Source: Rattus norvegicus (taxonomy: Eukaryota; Chordata; Mammalia; Rodentia; Muridae). From it: a DNA stretch of 64,000 nt. This document shows positions 46,221 through 56,149 of this stretch, in pieces. A model generated the notes under the pieces. It searched no databases, was not told the origin of the DNA, and worked only from the letters and a program-made list of their open reading frames with translations. The stretch lies in NCBI RefSeq assembly GCF_036323735.1, contig NC_086036.1:41973550-42037549 (forward strand), read 5' to 3'. The stretch's first letter is position 1. Each line of letters opens with the position of its first letter. A program made the translations under genes and the position numbers.

Positions 46221-46308
46221 ATACATAGCTAAAATGTTACATAGCTAAAATGTTACATAACAAAAATGTTACAAAGAGTCCAGTATTTGTAACGTTTTAG
46301 TTATGTAT
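46221..46308. repeat. 16-bp tandem repeat with an inverted partner (foldback)
   Basis: ATAGCTAAAATGTTAC occurs at 46225-46240 and 46241-46256, then as ATAACAAAAATGTTAC at 46257-46272. GTAACGTTTTAGTTATGTAT at 46289-46308 is the inverted complement of 46221-46240 with 18 of 20 positions paired. Confidence 0.9.
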
Positions 46309-48419
46309 CCTTACTATTTATTACTATATTTAGGAATTCATATGGTATGTTTTTAGAATACATATAGAGGTTTTATAATTCAAGTGTTAAGTTATTTGGT
46401 AGTGGTTGAATCTGACAAGAATATAGACAATTGTGTATGTTAATTGCTACCCTATGGACATGAACTTGTGGGATCCATGTCTTTGTTCATAAATCATGAA
46501 ATGCTGAATTGTTGAGGTTGGGGGAAAATAAGAAGTCAAACTGATAACTTACATAGTCTTTATTTCTTGATTTTACTTAACTCTTTGACTTTGAGAAAAG
46601 TCATCTTTATCCATACGACGTTTCCTACAATGGGCTAACTTGGAGAAGATCCTTAAGCAGTACGCAGCTGCATTGGAATGACTGGGTAATGTCTTCCTAA
46701 TCGGTATCAAGAGACTTGGGTATGGGTCATGGTCACAGCCTGCTGCTGCTTCTAGCCTTAGCTAATAGTGCTGGGTTGGAGGTGAGGCTGTACTCTGAAC
46801 ACCACAGGGCAGCGCCGAAATAACAGAGGCCATCTCTGTCATCATTTTCCATCCTCGCAACCTTGGCTGGATATTTGGTTTTGTAAGTTAAGTCTCAATA
46901 TCAATCAGTAAGATAAGTAATTGCAACACCTATCTCATAACATTGGAAACTAGTTACAGTATTTTTTTCTGAGTGGCTGACATTGAGTAAACATAAAGTA
47001 TACATAACCTATTTGTTTTCATCATCATAACTCAGTAAAGAACAACCACTATTCCCCATTCTAGTACAGCACTGCAGTGTAGCACAGAACACTGCCCTGT
47101 CAAGCATTCTGGGACAGCGAGCTTACCCTGCTGTGCTCTTCCACCTCCCACTAGTGTTCTCTGCACTGCTTGCTTCACTGTTCTGTCAGAGCACACGGTC
47201 TCAGGGGCTATGCAGGCGATGAAATTCTAAGACAGATTTCACCTGAGTGTCTGCGGGCCTCCAACTGGGGTGCTCACACGCAGGTTCAAGTTAGCAGTGG
47301 CAGTAGCTCACTCACAGTGATTCATGTCCTTCTGTATAATGCGGGCCATCTTCTTCCTGCAGCAAACACAGCAGTCAAGGCAGGGAGGTCCTGGATCTGC
47401 TCACTCAGGACCACAGACTCCACATTTGTATCTGTCTCTCTCTGTCTCTGTCCCTCTGTCTGTCGCTCGTCAGAGTTGTACAAACCACCTTTGCAATGTA
47501 TTTAACCCATTCATCCTAGAGCTACTAGGTTGTTGTGTTTAAGGCTTTTTTATTTTTATTAGCATGTATTAGTTAAATGTAAAATGGGCTTTGTTACGGT
47601 CTTTACATATTGTATACAATATATTTTGAGCCTGGTCATTAGTGTTACCCACTCTCATCCCCCTCCCACTCTCACTGATCCCCTTCATCTACCCCACCCG
47701 TTCTCTTGTACTTAGTGTGTATATGTATACTGGTGATATAATATGCAGCATGGACAAGGGCACTGACCACTTGGTACCAACTACACCACTGAAGAAAATG
47801 TCCCTTCCACCCACCTACCCCCAACCTCTGCAACCACTAACTGCTGGTAGATAGACTGGAGGCAGCAGGCCTTCTGAATCCCTCTCTACTCCTCTTACTG
47901 TTTCTGCTTCTATTTATAACCTACTCACATGATGCCACAGTCTTTTCTCTTTCAGTTTTCATAAAGATTTTTATTGTTTCTCAAGCTTATCTCACTGGCC
48001 CTCGTACCCCTCTTTTCTCCCTTCCCCTTCCATTACTCTCCTTTGTTCTTCCAGGTACCTTTATTTGGTGTACACACACGGTTTTCAACTGTGGGGATGC
48101 TCTCACAGACAGGTGCTCAGAGTTTAAAACCCCAGCGAGCTGACAATCAATACTAGCCATCATGTCATATAAACTATTTAGTCTAGAATCTTGGTGAATT
48201 AATTTTTCTTTTCTAAAAACTCTTCCTCTCCCATTTTTAGCAGCATCCACTGTTGTAATTCCAGTGACATACATCTGTCAAATAAATTTGTTCTAAAGCC
48301 TTCTTTGGAAGAGAAATCAGATTTGAGACGGGGAAGAAGCTTATTTTTTCAAGTATTTGTCACTGACTCTAGCAAATCTTACAAACCAAACATTATTGGT
48401 TGCCTAGGATTATACAGTG
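46309..48419. other. Unassigned non-coding sequence
   Basis: This includes a short TCTC/TCTG-rich run near 47430-47465. Frames such as 47170-47505 and 47987-48274 have no domain and were not accepted as genes. Confidence 0.5.
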
Positions 48420-48429
48420 TCTGCAGGGG

Positions 48430-48592
48430 TCAAGGTTGGGGAGATAGCGCAGAGTGCTTGCCACACAAGCATGAGGTCCTGAATTTTATCCCAAGAACCT
48501 GTATGAGGAAGTTGGGCATACTAGTTCACACTTATAGTTCCAGGGCTTAGAGACAGACAGATCGCTGGACTCACTGATCAGCCAGCCCAGTG
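48430..48592 (+). mobile_element. B3/B4-type SINE, 5' part (split)
   Basis: The head AGGTTGGGGAGATAGCGCAG...GAGTGCTTGCCACACAAGCA is tRNA-like. The body TTGGGCATACTAGTTCACAC, GAGACAGACAGATCGCTGGA and CTCACTGATCAGCCAGCC follows. It stops abruptly, and its continuation is found after 49431. Confidence 0.7.
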
Positions 48593-49430
48593 TGGGCTTT
48601 GGGTGTGAAATGCCCCCCATGGGCTCATATATTGGTGGTGGTGTTTGGATTTGGAGTATTGTGTGACAAAACTTTTCCCTGGGAGGTGCAACATACACAT
48701 CTACAATAGGGAGCCTATTACAGACCAAAGTACAAATACAACCAAAGCCCACCTTAGGGAACCATGAGTTTTTGGCGGGTTACTTACAGGAGCAGAAATG
48801 AGTGAAGGATAACTACATCACCAAAGCCCATCCCAGTATGGGGACAGCCCACAAAATCCGAAAATCTGGAGTATACTGTATAGTCCGCAGGCAGCTCAAC
48901 AGATTGGTAAATGTCCTTTCCAAGTAACTCAGTTGGCTTAAACCTCTTCCAGGCAACTCAGCTGGTTGCTGCTGCTTCCAGGAATCTGGTCTTGCTCCTA
49001 GGATTTTCTTTGCAGCATGGCTCCTCTGAATCTTTGAAGCTTGTCCTGTTGGAGGGGGACTCACAGCTTCATTGCTTACTCTGACAGGGAGGAAGTAGCC
49101 TCCTAAATCTACACAGTTTCAGGGACTTCCTGAAGCTATTTTGAGTCATGTACCTTTCTGCTTAATCAGCATCTGTGAAAGGTGGCATATTTTAAGTTCA
49201 GAGGAAATTGTTTCACAATGAATATTTAAACCTCATCCTGCTTCCTGTGCTCTCCTTGCTTTCTTTGTGTCATTGAGACGTCATCTCTCAGCTTCTTGCT
49301 GCTGCTTACAGCCATACCTCCTATGGTGGACTCTTATCCCTTTGGACTGTAAGCTAAAATAAAGTCTTCCTTTCCAAAGTTACCTTTGGTAAGAATATTA
49401 TATCACAACAACAAAAGTAACTAATGCACT
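48593..49430 (+). mobile_element. Dispersed repeat inserted into a SINE
   Basis: The insert starts near TGTGGGCTTTGGGTGTGAAA and ends near AAAAGTAACTAATGCA. Its 3' part (49235-49425) has CATCCTGCTTCCTGTGCTCT, GACTGTAAGCTAAAATAAAG and ATATTATATCACAACAACAA, the common rodent end module. The middle (about 48640-49220), with AAAGTACAAATACAACCAAA, AGGAGCAGAAATGAGTG and CAGGCAGCTCAACAGATTGG, is of another character and may be a further insertion. It is non-coding and its family is unassigned. Confidence 0.55.
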
Positions 49431-49530
49431 AGCCTACTTCTGAGCTTTGTCTCACTGACAAGCTTCAAGTCTGTGAGAAACCCTTTCTCAAAAAACAAGG
49501 TAGAGAGCACCTAAGGAAAAAGTCAGGGTG

Positions 49531-49537
<7 letters not shown>
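49431..49537 (+). mobile_element. B3/B4-type SINE, 3' part (split)
   Basis: AGCCTACTTCTGAGC, GTGAGAAACCCTTTCTCAAA and AAACAAGGTAGAGAGCACCT continue the body interrupted at 48592, and the element ends in a CA repeat. Confidence 0.65.

Positions 49538-49585
<48 letters not shown>
49538..49585. repeat. CA dinucleotide microsatellite
   Basis: About 22 CA units after CATA, at the tail of the split SINE. Confidence 0.96.
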
Positions 49586-49587
<2 letters not shown>

Positions 49588-49713
49588 CTACTGAATTCTT
49601 GAGCGAAAAACATTAATCTGCCAATCCTCATTGAAAATCATGATTTAAATTGAGTATAAATTTGTGAATCGAGTTAAAAGCAAGCTATGCTATTCTTTTT
49701 TTTTTTTTTTTTT

Positions 49714-50417
49714 ATTGAGTATTTCTTATATACATTTCAAGTGTTATTCCCTTTCCCGGTTTCCGGACAGACATCACCCTCCCCACTCCCCTTCCTTGTG
49801 GGTGTTCCCCTCCCAAACCTCCCCCCATTGCCACCCTCCCCGCATAGTCTAGTTCACTGGGGGTTCAGTCTTAGCAGGACCCAGGGCTTCCCCTTCCACT
49901 GGTGCTGTTACTAGGATATTCATTGCTACCTATGGGGACAGAGTCCAGGGTCAGTCCATGTATAGTCTTTAGGTAGTGGCTTAGTCCCTGGAAGCTCTGG
50001 TTGCTTGACATTGTTGTACTTTTGGGGTCTCGAGCACCTTCAAGCTCTTCCAGTTCTTTCTCTGATTCCTTCAACGGGGGACCTATTCTCAGTTCAGTGG
50101 TTTGCTGCTGGCATTCGCCTCTGTATTTGCTGTATTCTGGCTGTGTCTCTCAGGAGCGATCTACATCCGGCTCCTGTCGGTCTGCACTTCTTTGCTTCAT
50201 CCATCTTGTCTAATTGGGTGGCTGTATATGTATGGGCCACCTGTGGGGCAGGCTCTGAATGGGTGTTCCTTCAGTCTCTGTTTTAATCTTTGCCTCTCCC
50301 TTCCCTGCCAAGGGTATTCTTTTTCCTCATTTAAAGAAGGAGTGAAGCATTCACATTTTGATCATCCGTCTTGAGTTTCGTTTGTTCTAGGGATCTAGGG
50401 TAATTCAAGCATTTGGG
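49714..50417 (-). other. L1-D 3' UTR with G-rich polypurine tract
   Basis: This region lies between the ORF2 stop (50418-50420) and the A tail. The complement of about 49765-49850 has several runs of three or more G in a purine-rich context. AATAAA immediately precedes the A run. Confidence 0.8.
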
Positions 50418-53400
50418 CTAATAGCCACTTATCAATGAGTGCATACCATGTATGTCTTTCTGTGAGTGGGTTAGCTCACTCAGGATGATATTTTCCAGTT
50501 CCAACCATTTGCCTACGAATTTCATAAACTCGTTGTTTTTGATAGCTGAGTAATATTCCATTGTGTAGATGTACCACATTTTCTGTATCCATTCCTCTGT
50601 TGAAGGGCATCTGGGTTCTTTCCAGTTTCTGGCTATTATAAATAAGGCTGCGATGAACATAGTGGAGCACGTGTCTCTTTTATATGTTGAGGCATCTTTT
50701 GGGTATATGCCCAAGAGAGGTATGGCTGGATCCTCAGGCAGTTCAATGTCCAATTTTCTGAGGAACCTCCAGACTGATTTCCAGAATGGTTTTACCAGTC
50801 TGCAATCCCACCAACAATGGAGGAGTGTTCCTCTTTCTCCACATCCTCGCCAGCATCTGCTGTCACCTGAGTTTTTGATCTTAGCCATTCTCACTGGTGT
50901 GAGGTGAAATCTCAGGGTTGTTTTGATTTGCATTTCCCTTATGACTAAAGATGTTGAACATTTCTTTAGGTGTTTCTCAGCCATTCGGCATTCCTCAGCT
51001 GTGAATTCTTTGTTCAGCTCTGAACCCCATTTTTTAATAGGGTTATTTGTTTCCCTGCGGTCTAACTTCTTGAGTTCTTTGTATATTTTGGATATAAGGC
51101 CTCTATCTGTTATAGGATTGGTAAAGATCTTTTCCCAATCTGTTGGTTGCCGTTTTGTCCTAACCACAGTGTCCTTTGCCTTACAGAAGCTTTGCAGTTT
51201 TATGAGATCCCATTTGTCGATTCTTGATCTTAGAGCATAAGCCATTGGTGTTTTGTTCAGGAAATTTTTTCCAGTGCCCATGTGTTCCAGATGCTTCCCT
51301 AGTTTTTCTTCTATTAGTTTGAGTGTGTCTGGTTTGATGTGGAGGTCCTTGATCCACTTGGACTTAAGCTTTGTACAGGGTGATAAGCATGGATCGATCT
51401 GCATTCTTCTACATGTTGCCCTCCAGTTGAACCAGCACCATTTGCTGAAAATGCTATCTTTTTTCCATTGGATGGTTTTGGCTCCTTTGTCAAAAATCAA
51501 GTGACCATAGGTGTGTGGGTTCATTTCTGGGTCTTCAATTCTATTCCATTGGTCTATCTGTCTGTCTCTGTACCAATACCATGCAGTTTTTATCACTATT
51601 GCTCTGTAATACTGCTTGAGTTCAGGGATAGTGATTCCCCCTGAAGTCCTCTTATTGTTGAGGATAGCTTTAGCTATCCTGGGTTTTTTGTTATTCCAGA
51701 TGAATTTGCAAATTGTTCTGTCTAACTCTTTGAAGAATTGGATTGGTATTTTGATGGGGATTGCATTGAATCTGTAGATCACTTTTGGTAAAATGGCCAT
51801 TTTTACTATATTAATCCTGCCAATCCATGAGCATGGGAGATCTTTCCATCTTCTGAGGTCTTCTTCAATTTCTTTCCTCAGTGTCTTGAAGTTCTTATTG
51901 TACAGATCTTTTACTTGCTTGGTTAAAGTCACACCGAGGTACTTTATATTATTTGGGTCTATTATGAAGGGTGTCGTTTCCCTAATTTCTTTCTCGGCTT
52001 GTTTCTCTTTTGTATAGAGGAAGGCAACTGATTTATTTGAGTTAATTTTATACCCAGCCACTTTGCTGAAGTTGTTTATCAGCTTTAGTAGTTCTCTGGT
52101 GGAACTTTTGGGATCACTTAAATATACTATCATGTCGTCTGCAAATAGTGATATTTTGACCTCTTCTTTTCCGATCTGTATCCCCTTGATCTCCTTTTGT
52201 TGTCTGATTGCTCTGGCTAGAACTTCAAGAACTATATTGAATAAGTAGGGAGAGAGTGGGCAGCCTTGTCTAGTCCCTGATTTTAGTGGGATTGCTTCAA
52301 GTTTCTCTCCATTTAGTTTAATGTTAGCAACTGGTTTGCTGTATATGGCTTTTACTATGTTTAGGTATGGGCCTTGAATACCTATTCTTTCCAGGACTTT
52401 TATCATGAAGTGGTGTTGAATTTTGTCAAATGCTTTCTCAGCATCTAATGAAATGATCATGTGGTTCTGTTCTTTCAGTTTGTTTATATGATGGATCACG
52501 TTGATGGTTTTCCTTATATTAAACCATCCCTGCATGCCTGGGATGAAGCCTACTTGATCATGGTGGATGATTGTTTTGATGTGCTCTTGAATTCGGTTTG
52601 CCAGAATTTTATTGAGTATTTTTGCGTCGATATTCATAAGGGAAATTGGTCTGAAGTTCTCTTTCTTTGTTGGGTCTTTGTGTGGTTTAGGTAGAAGAGT
52701 AATTGTGGCTTCATAGAAGGAATTCGGTAGGGCTCCATCTGTTTCAATTTTGTGGAATAGTTTGGATAATATTGGTATAAGGTCTTCTATGAAGGTTTGA
52801 TAGAATTCTGCACTAAACCCGTCTGGACCTGGGCTCTTTTTGGTTGGGAGACCTTTAATGACTGCTTCTATTTCCTTAGGAGTTATGGGGTTGTTTAACT
52901 GGTTTATCTGTTCCTGATTTAACTTCGATACCTGGTATCTGTCTAGGAAATTGTCCATTTCCTGAAGATTTTCAAGTTTTGTTGAATATAGGTTTTTATA
53001 GTAAGATCTGATGATTTTTTGAATTTCCTCTGAATCTGTAGTTATGTCTCCCTTTTCATTTCTGATTTTGTTAATTTGGACGCACTCTCTGTGTCCTCTC
53101 GTTAGTCTGGCTAAGGGTTTATCTATCTTGTTGATTTTCTCAAAGAACCAACTTTTGGTTCTGTTGATTCTTTCTATGGTCCTTTTTGTTTCTACTTGGT
53201 TGATTTCAGCTCTGAGTTTGATTATTTCCTGCCTTCTACTCCTCCTGGGTGTATTTGCTTCTTTTTGTTCTAGAGCTTTTAGGTGTGCTGTCAAGCTGCT
53301 GACATATGCTCTTTCCTGTTTCTTTCTGCAGGCACTCAGCGCTATGAGTTTTCCTCTTAGCACAGCTTTCATTGTGTCCCATAAGTTTGGGTATGTTGTA

Positions 53401-54245
53401 CCTTCATTTTCATTAAATTCTAAAAAGTTTTTAATTTCTTTCTTTATTTCTTCCTTGACCAGGTTATCATTGAGTAGAGCATTGTTCAATTTCCACGTAT
53501 ATGTGGGCATTCTTCCCTTATTGTTATTGAAGACCAGTTTTAGGCCGTGGTGGTCCGATAGCACGCATGGGATTATTTCTATCTTTCTGTACCTGTTGAG
53601 GCCCGTTTTTTGACCAATTATATGGTCAATTTTGGAGAAAGTACCATGAGGAGCTGAGAAGAAGGTATATCCTTTTGCTTTAGGATAGAATGTTCTATAA
53701 ATATCCGTTAAGTCCATTTGGCTCATGACTTCTCTTAGTCTGTCTACATCTCTGTTTAATTTCTGTTTCCATGATCTGTCCATTGATGAGAGTGGGGTGT
53801 TGAAATCTCCCACTATTATTGTGTGAGGTGCAATGTGTGTTTTGAGCTTTAGTAAGGTTTCTTTTACGTATGTAGGTGCCCTTGTATTTGGGGCATAGAT
53901 ATTTAGGATTGAGAGTTCATCTTGGTTGATTTTTCCTTTGATGAATATGAAGTGTCCTTCCTTATCTTTTTTGATGACTTTTATTTGAAAATTGATTTTA
54001 TTTGATATTAGAATGGCTACTCCAGCTTGCTTCTTCTGACCATTTGCTTGGAAAATTGTTTTCCAGCCTTTCACTCTGAGGTAATGTCTGTCTTTGTCTC
54101 TGAGGTGTGTTTCCTGTAGGCAGCAGAATGCAGGGTCCTCGTTGCGTATCCAGTTTGTTAATCTATGTCTTTTTATTGGGGAGTTGAGGCCATTGATATT
54201 GAGAGATATTAAGGAATAGTGATTATTGCTTCCCGTTATATTCAT
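50418..54245 (-). CDS. L1 ORF2 protein: endonuclease and reverse transcriptase, intact
   Basis: This 1275-residue open frame matches the usual length of L1 ORF2p. The N-terminal apurinic/apyrimidinic-type endonuclease (about residues 1-240) shows N16, E45 (QETHL), Y117 (NIYAPN), D147 and N149 (GDFN) and an SDHHGL motif, equivalent to the catalytic and metal-binding residues of the family. The reverse transcriptase (about 500-770) has SLDAEKAFDK, SGTRQGCPLSPYLFN and the catalytic FADD at 701-704. A C-terminal zinc-knuckle-like C-x3-C-x7-H-x4-C spans C1131 to C1148. Known role: it nicks target DNA at T/A-rich sites and copies L1 RNA there by target-primed reverse transcription, acting with ORF1p as an RNP. 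The start was chosen as the first ATG of the open frame, 59 bp after the ORF1 stop. Translation is probably by reinitiation. No internal stop or frameshift is present, unlike the three other copies. Confidence 0.97.
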   Translation of the reverse strand: MNITGSNNHYSLISLNINGLNSPIKRHRLTNWIRNEDPAFCCLQETHLRDKDRHYLRVKGWKTIFQANGQKKQAGVAILISNKINFQIKVIKKDKEGHFIFIKGKINQDELSILNIYAPNTRAPTYVKETLLKLKTHIAPHTIIVGDFNTPLSSMDRSWKQKLNRDVDRLREVMSQMDLTDIYRTFYPKAKGYTFFSAPHGTFSKIDHIIGQKTGLNRYRKIEIIPCVLSDHHGLKLVFNNNKGRMPTYTWKLNNALLNDNLVKEEIKKEIKNFLEFNENEGTTYPNLWDTMKAVLRGKLIALSACRKKQERAYVSSLTAHLKALEQKEANTPRRSRRQEIIKLRAEINQVETKRTIERINRTKSWFFEKINKIDKPLARLTRGHRECVQINKIRNEKGDITTDSEEIQKIIRSYYKNLYSTKLENLQEMDNFLDRYQVSKLNQEQINQLNNPITPKEIEAVIKGLPTKKSPGPDGFSAEFYQTFIEDLIPILSKLFHKIETDGALPNSFYEATITLLPKPHKDPTKKENFRPISLMNIDAKILNKILANRIQEHIKTIIHHDQVGFIPGMQGWFNIRKTINVIHHINKLKEQNHMIISLDAEKAFDKIQHHFMIKVLERIGIQGPYLNIVKAIYSKPVANIKLNGEKLEAIPLKSGTRQGCPLSPYLFNIVLEVLARAIRQQKEIKGIQIGKEEVKISLFADDMIVYLSDPKSSTRELLKLINNFSKVAGYKINSNKSVAFLYTKEKQAEKEIRETTPFIIDPNNIKYLGVTLTKQVKDLYNKNFKTLRKEIEEDLRRWKDLPCSWIGRINIVKMAILPKVIYRFNAIPIKIPIQFFKELDRTICKFIWNNKKPRIAKAILNNKRTSGGITIPELKQYYRAIVIKTAWYWYRDRQIDQWNRIEDPEMNPHTYGHLIFDKGAKTIQWKKDSIFSKWCWFNWRATCRRMQIDPCLSPCTKLKSKWIKDLHIKPDTLKLIEEKLGKHLEHMGTGKNFLNKTPMAYALRSRIDKWDLIKLQSFCKAKDTVVRTKRQPTDWEKIFTNPITDRGLISKIYKELKKLDRRETNNPIKKWGSELNKEFTAEECRMAEKHLKKCSTSLVIREMQIKTTLRFHLTPVRMAKIKNSGDSRCWRGCGERGTLLHCWWDCRLVKPFWKSVWRFLRKLDIELPEDPAIPLLGIYPKDASTYKRDTCSTMFIAALFIIARNWKEPRCPSTEEWIQKMWYIYTMEYYSAIKNNEFMKFVGKWLELENIILSELTHSQKDIHGMHSLISGY

Positions 54246-54304
54246 ATTTGGAAGTGAGGTTATGTTTGTGTGCTTTCATTCTCTTTGTTTTGTTGCCAAG
54301 ATGA

Positions 54305-55357
54305 TTAGTTTCTTGCTTCTAGGGTATAGCTTGCCTCCTTATGTTGGGCTTTACCCTTTATTATCCTTTGTAGTGCTGGACTTGTAGAAAGATATTGTTT
54401 AAATTTGGTTTTGTCATGGAATATCTTGGTTTCTCCATCAATGTTAATTGAGAGTTTTGCAGGATACAGTAACCTGGGCTGGCATTTGTGTTCTCTTAGG
54501 GTCTGTATGACATCTGTCCAGGATCTTCTGGCCATCATAGTTTCTGGCGAAAAGTCTGGTGTGATTCTGATAGGTCTGCCTTTATATGTTACTTGACCTT
54601 TTTCCCTTACTGCTTTTAATATTCTTTCTTTATTTTGTGCGTTTGGTGTTTTGACAATTATGTGACGGGAGGTGTTTCTTTTCTGGTCCAATCTATTTGG
54701 AGTTCTGTAGGCTTCTTGTATGCCTATGGGTATCTCTTTTTTTAGGTTAGGGAAGTTTTCTTCTATGATTTTGTTGAAGATATTTACTGGTCCTTTGAGC
54801 TGGGAGTCTTCACTCTCTTCTATACCTATTATCCTTAGGTTTGATCTTCTCATTGAGTCCTGGATTTCCTGTATGTTTTGGACCAGTAGCTTTTTCCGCT
54901 TTACATTATCTTTGACAGTTGAGTCAATGATTTCTATGGAATCTTCTGCTCCCGAGATTCTCTCTTCCATCTCTTGAATTCTGTTGGTGAAGCTTGTATC
55001 TACAGCTCCTTGTCTTTTCTTTTCATTTTCTATGTCCAGGGTTGTTTCCATGTGTTCTTTCTTGATTGCTTCTATTTCCATTTTTAATTCCTTCAACTGT
55101 TTGATTGTGTTTTCCTGGAATTCTTTCAGGGATTTTTGCGATTCCTCTCTGTAGGCTTCTACTTGTTCTCTAAGGAAGTTCTTTATGTCTTTCTTGAAGT
55201 CCTCCAGCATCATGATCAAATATGATTTTGAAACTAGGTCTTGCTTTTCTGGTGTGTTTGGATATTCCGTGTTTGCTTTGGTGGGAGAATTGGGCTCCGA
55301 TGATGCCAAGTAGTCTTGGTTTCTGTTGCTTGGGTTCCTGCGCTTGCCTCTCGCCAT
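54305..55357 (-). CDS. L1 ORF1 protein: RNA-binding chaperone, intact
   Basis: This 350-residue frame begins with a basic N-terminus (MARGKRRNPSNRNQD), followed by a long charged helical segment (about residues 45-165) with heptad-like spacing that should form the trimeric coiled coil. An RNA-recognition-type domain starts near residue 169 (NLRIIGIEES), and a basic C-terminal domain follows (REKGQVTYKG, RPIRITPDFS, ARRSW). In the family ORF1p trimers coat L1 RNA and act as a nucleic-acid chaperone essential for retrotransposition. The frame ends 59 bp before ORF2. The start matches the position at which L1-A carries a 2-nt deletion. The frame is intact. Confidence 0.96.
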   Translation of the reverse strand: MARGKRRNPSNRNQDYLASSEPNSPTKANTEYPNTPEKQDLVSKSYLIMMLEDFKKDIKNFLREQVEAYREESQKSLKEFQENTIKQLKELKMEIEAIKKEHMETTLDIENEKKRQGAVDTSFTNRIQEMEERISGAEDSIEIIDSTVKDNVKRKKLLVQNIQEIQDSMRRSNLRIIGIEESEDSQLKGPVNIFNKIIEENFPNLKKEIPIGIQEAYRTPNRLDQKRNTSRHIIVKTPNAQNKERILKAVREKGQVTYKGRPIRITPDFSPETMMARRSWTDVIQTLREHKCQPRLLYPAKLSINIDGETKIFHDKTKFKQYLSTSPALQRIIKGKAQHKEASYTLEARN

Positions 55358-55544
55358 CAGATTATCTCTAGTGTTACTTTGTTCTGCTATTTCTGACAGT
55401 GGCTAGACTGTCCTATAACCTGTGTGTCAGGAGTGCTGTAGACCTGTTTTCCTGTTTTCTTTCAGCCAGTTATGGGGACAGAGTGTTCTGCTTTCGGGCG
55501 TGTAGTTTTTCCTCTCTACAGGTCTTCAGCTGTTCCTGTGGGCC

Positions 55545-56149
55545 TGTGTCTTGAGTTCACCAGGCAGGTTTCTTGCAGGGGAAAAGTTGGTCCTACCTGT
55601 GGTTCCAAGGCTCAAGTTTGCTCGTGGGGTACTGCCCAAGTCCTCTCCGCTGTGGCAGCAACCGGGAAGATCTGCGCCGCTCCTTCCGGGAGCCTCCGTG
55701 CACCAGGGTTCCAGATGGCGTTCGGTGTTTTCCTCTGGCGCCTGGATGTGCACAGAGTGCAGTCTCTTCTGGTTTCCCAGGCGTGTCCGCCTCTCTGAAG
55801 GTTCAGCTCTCCCTCCCACGGGATTTGGGTGCAGAGAACTGTTTATCCGGTCTGTTTCCTTCAGGTTCCGGCAGTGTCTCAGGCGCAGGGGTCCTGCCGC
55901 TCCCGGGCCCTCCCCTACGGGAACCCAGAGGCCTTATACAGTTGCCTCTTGGGCCAGGGATGTGGGCAGGGGTGGGCAGTGTTGGTGGTCTCCTCCGCTC
56001 TGCAGCCTCAGGAGTGCCCACCTGATCAGGCGGTGAGGTCTCTCTCCCACGGGGTTTGGGAGCAGGGAGCTGCTGCGGTCCGGGATCCGCCGGTGTGGGA
56101 CTTCCGGTAAACACAGGAAGTGCCCGGCCTTAGAGGAATTTTGCCTCTG
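55545..56149 (-). repeat. L1-D 5'-UTR monomer, ORF-proximal copy
   Basis: The first complete unit of the 605-bp tandem repeat, adjoining the non-repeated 5'-UTR segment. Confidence 0.85.

Noticed and set aside
46225..46308. Short regularly spaced repeats suggestive of a CRISPR array
   Set aside because: The repeats are contiguous with no spacers, there are only three units, and the genome is mammalian.
47170..47505. 111-residue plus-strand frame
   Set aside because: No domain, low-complexity Ser-rich end over a TCTG-type run, and no splice or retrocopy signs.
53044..53613. 189-residue plus-strand open frame, and similar plus-strand frames across L1-A, L1-C and L1-D
   Set aside because: They are antisense shadows of L1 ORF2, rich in Phe, Ser and Leu, and recur at homologous positions in each copy.
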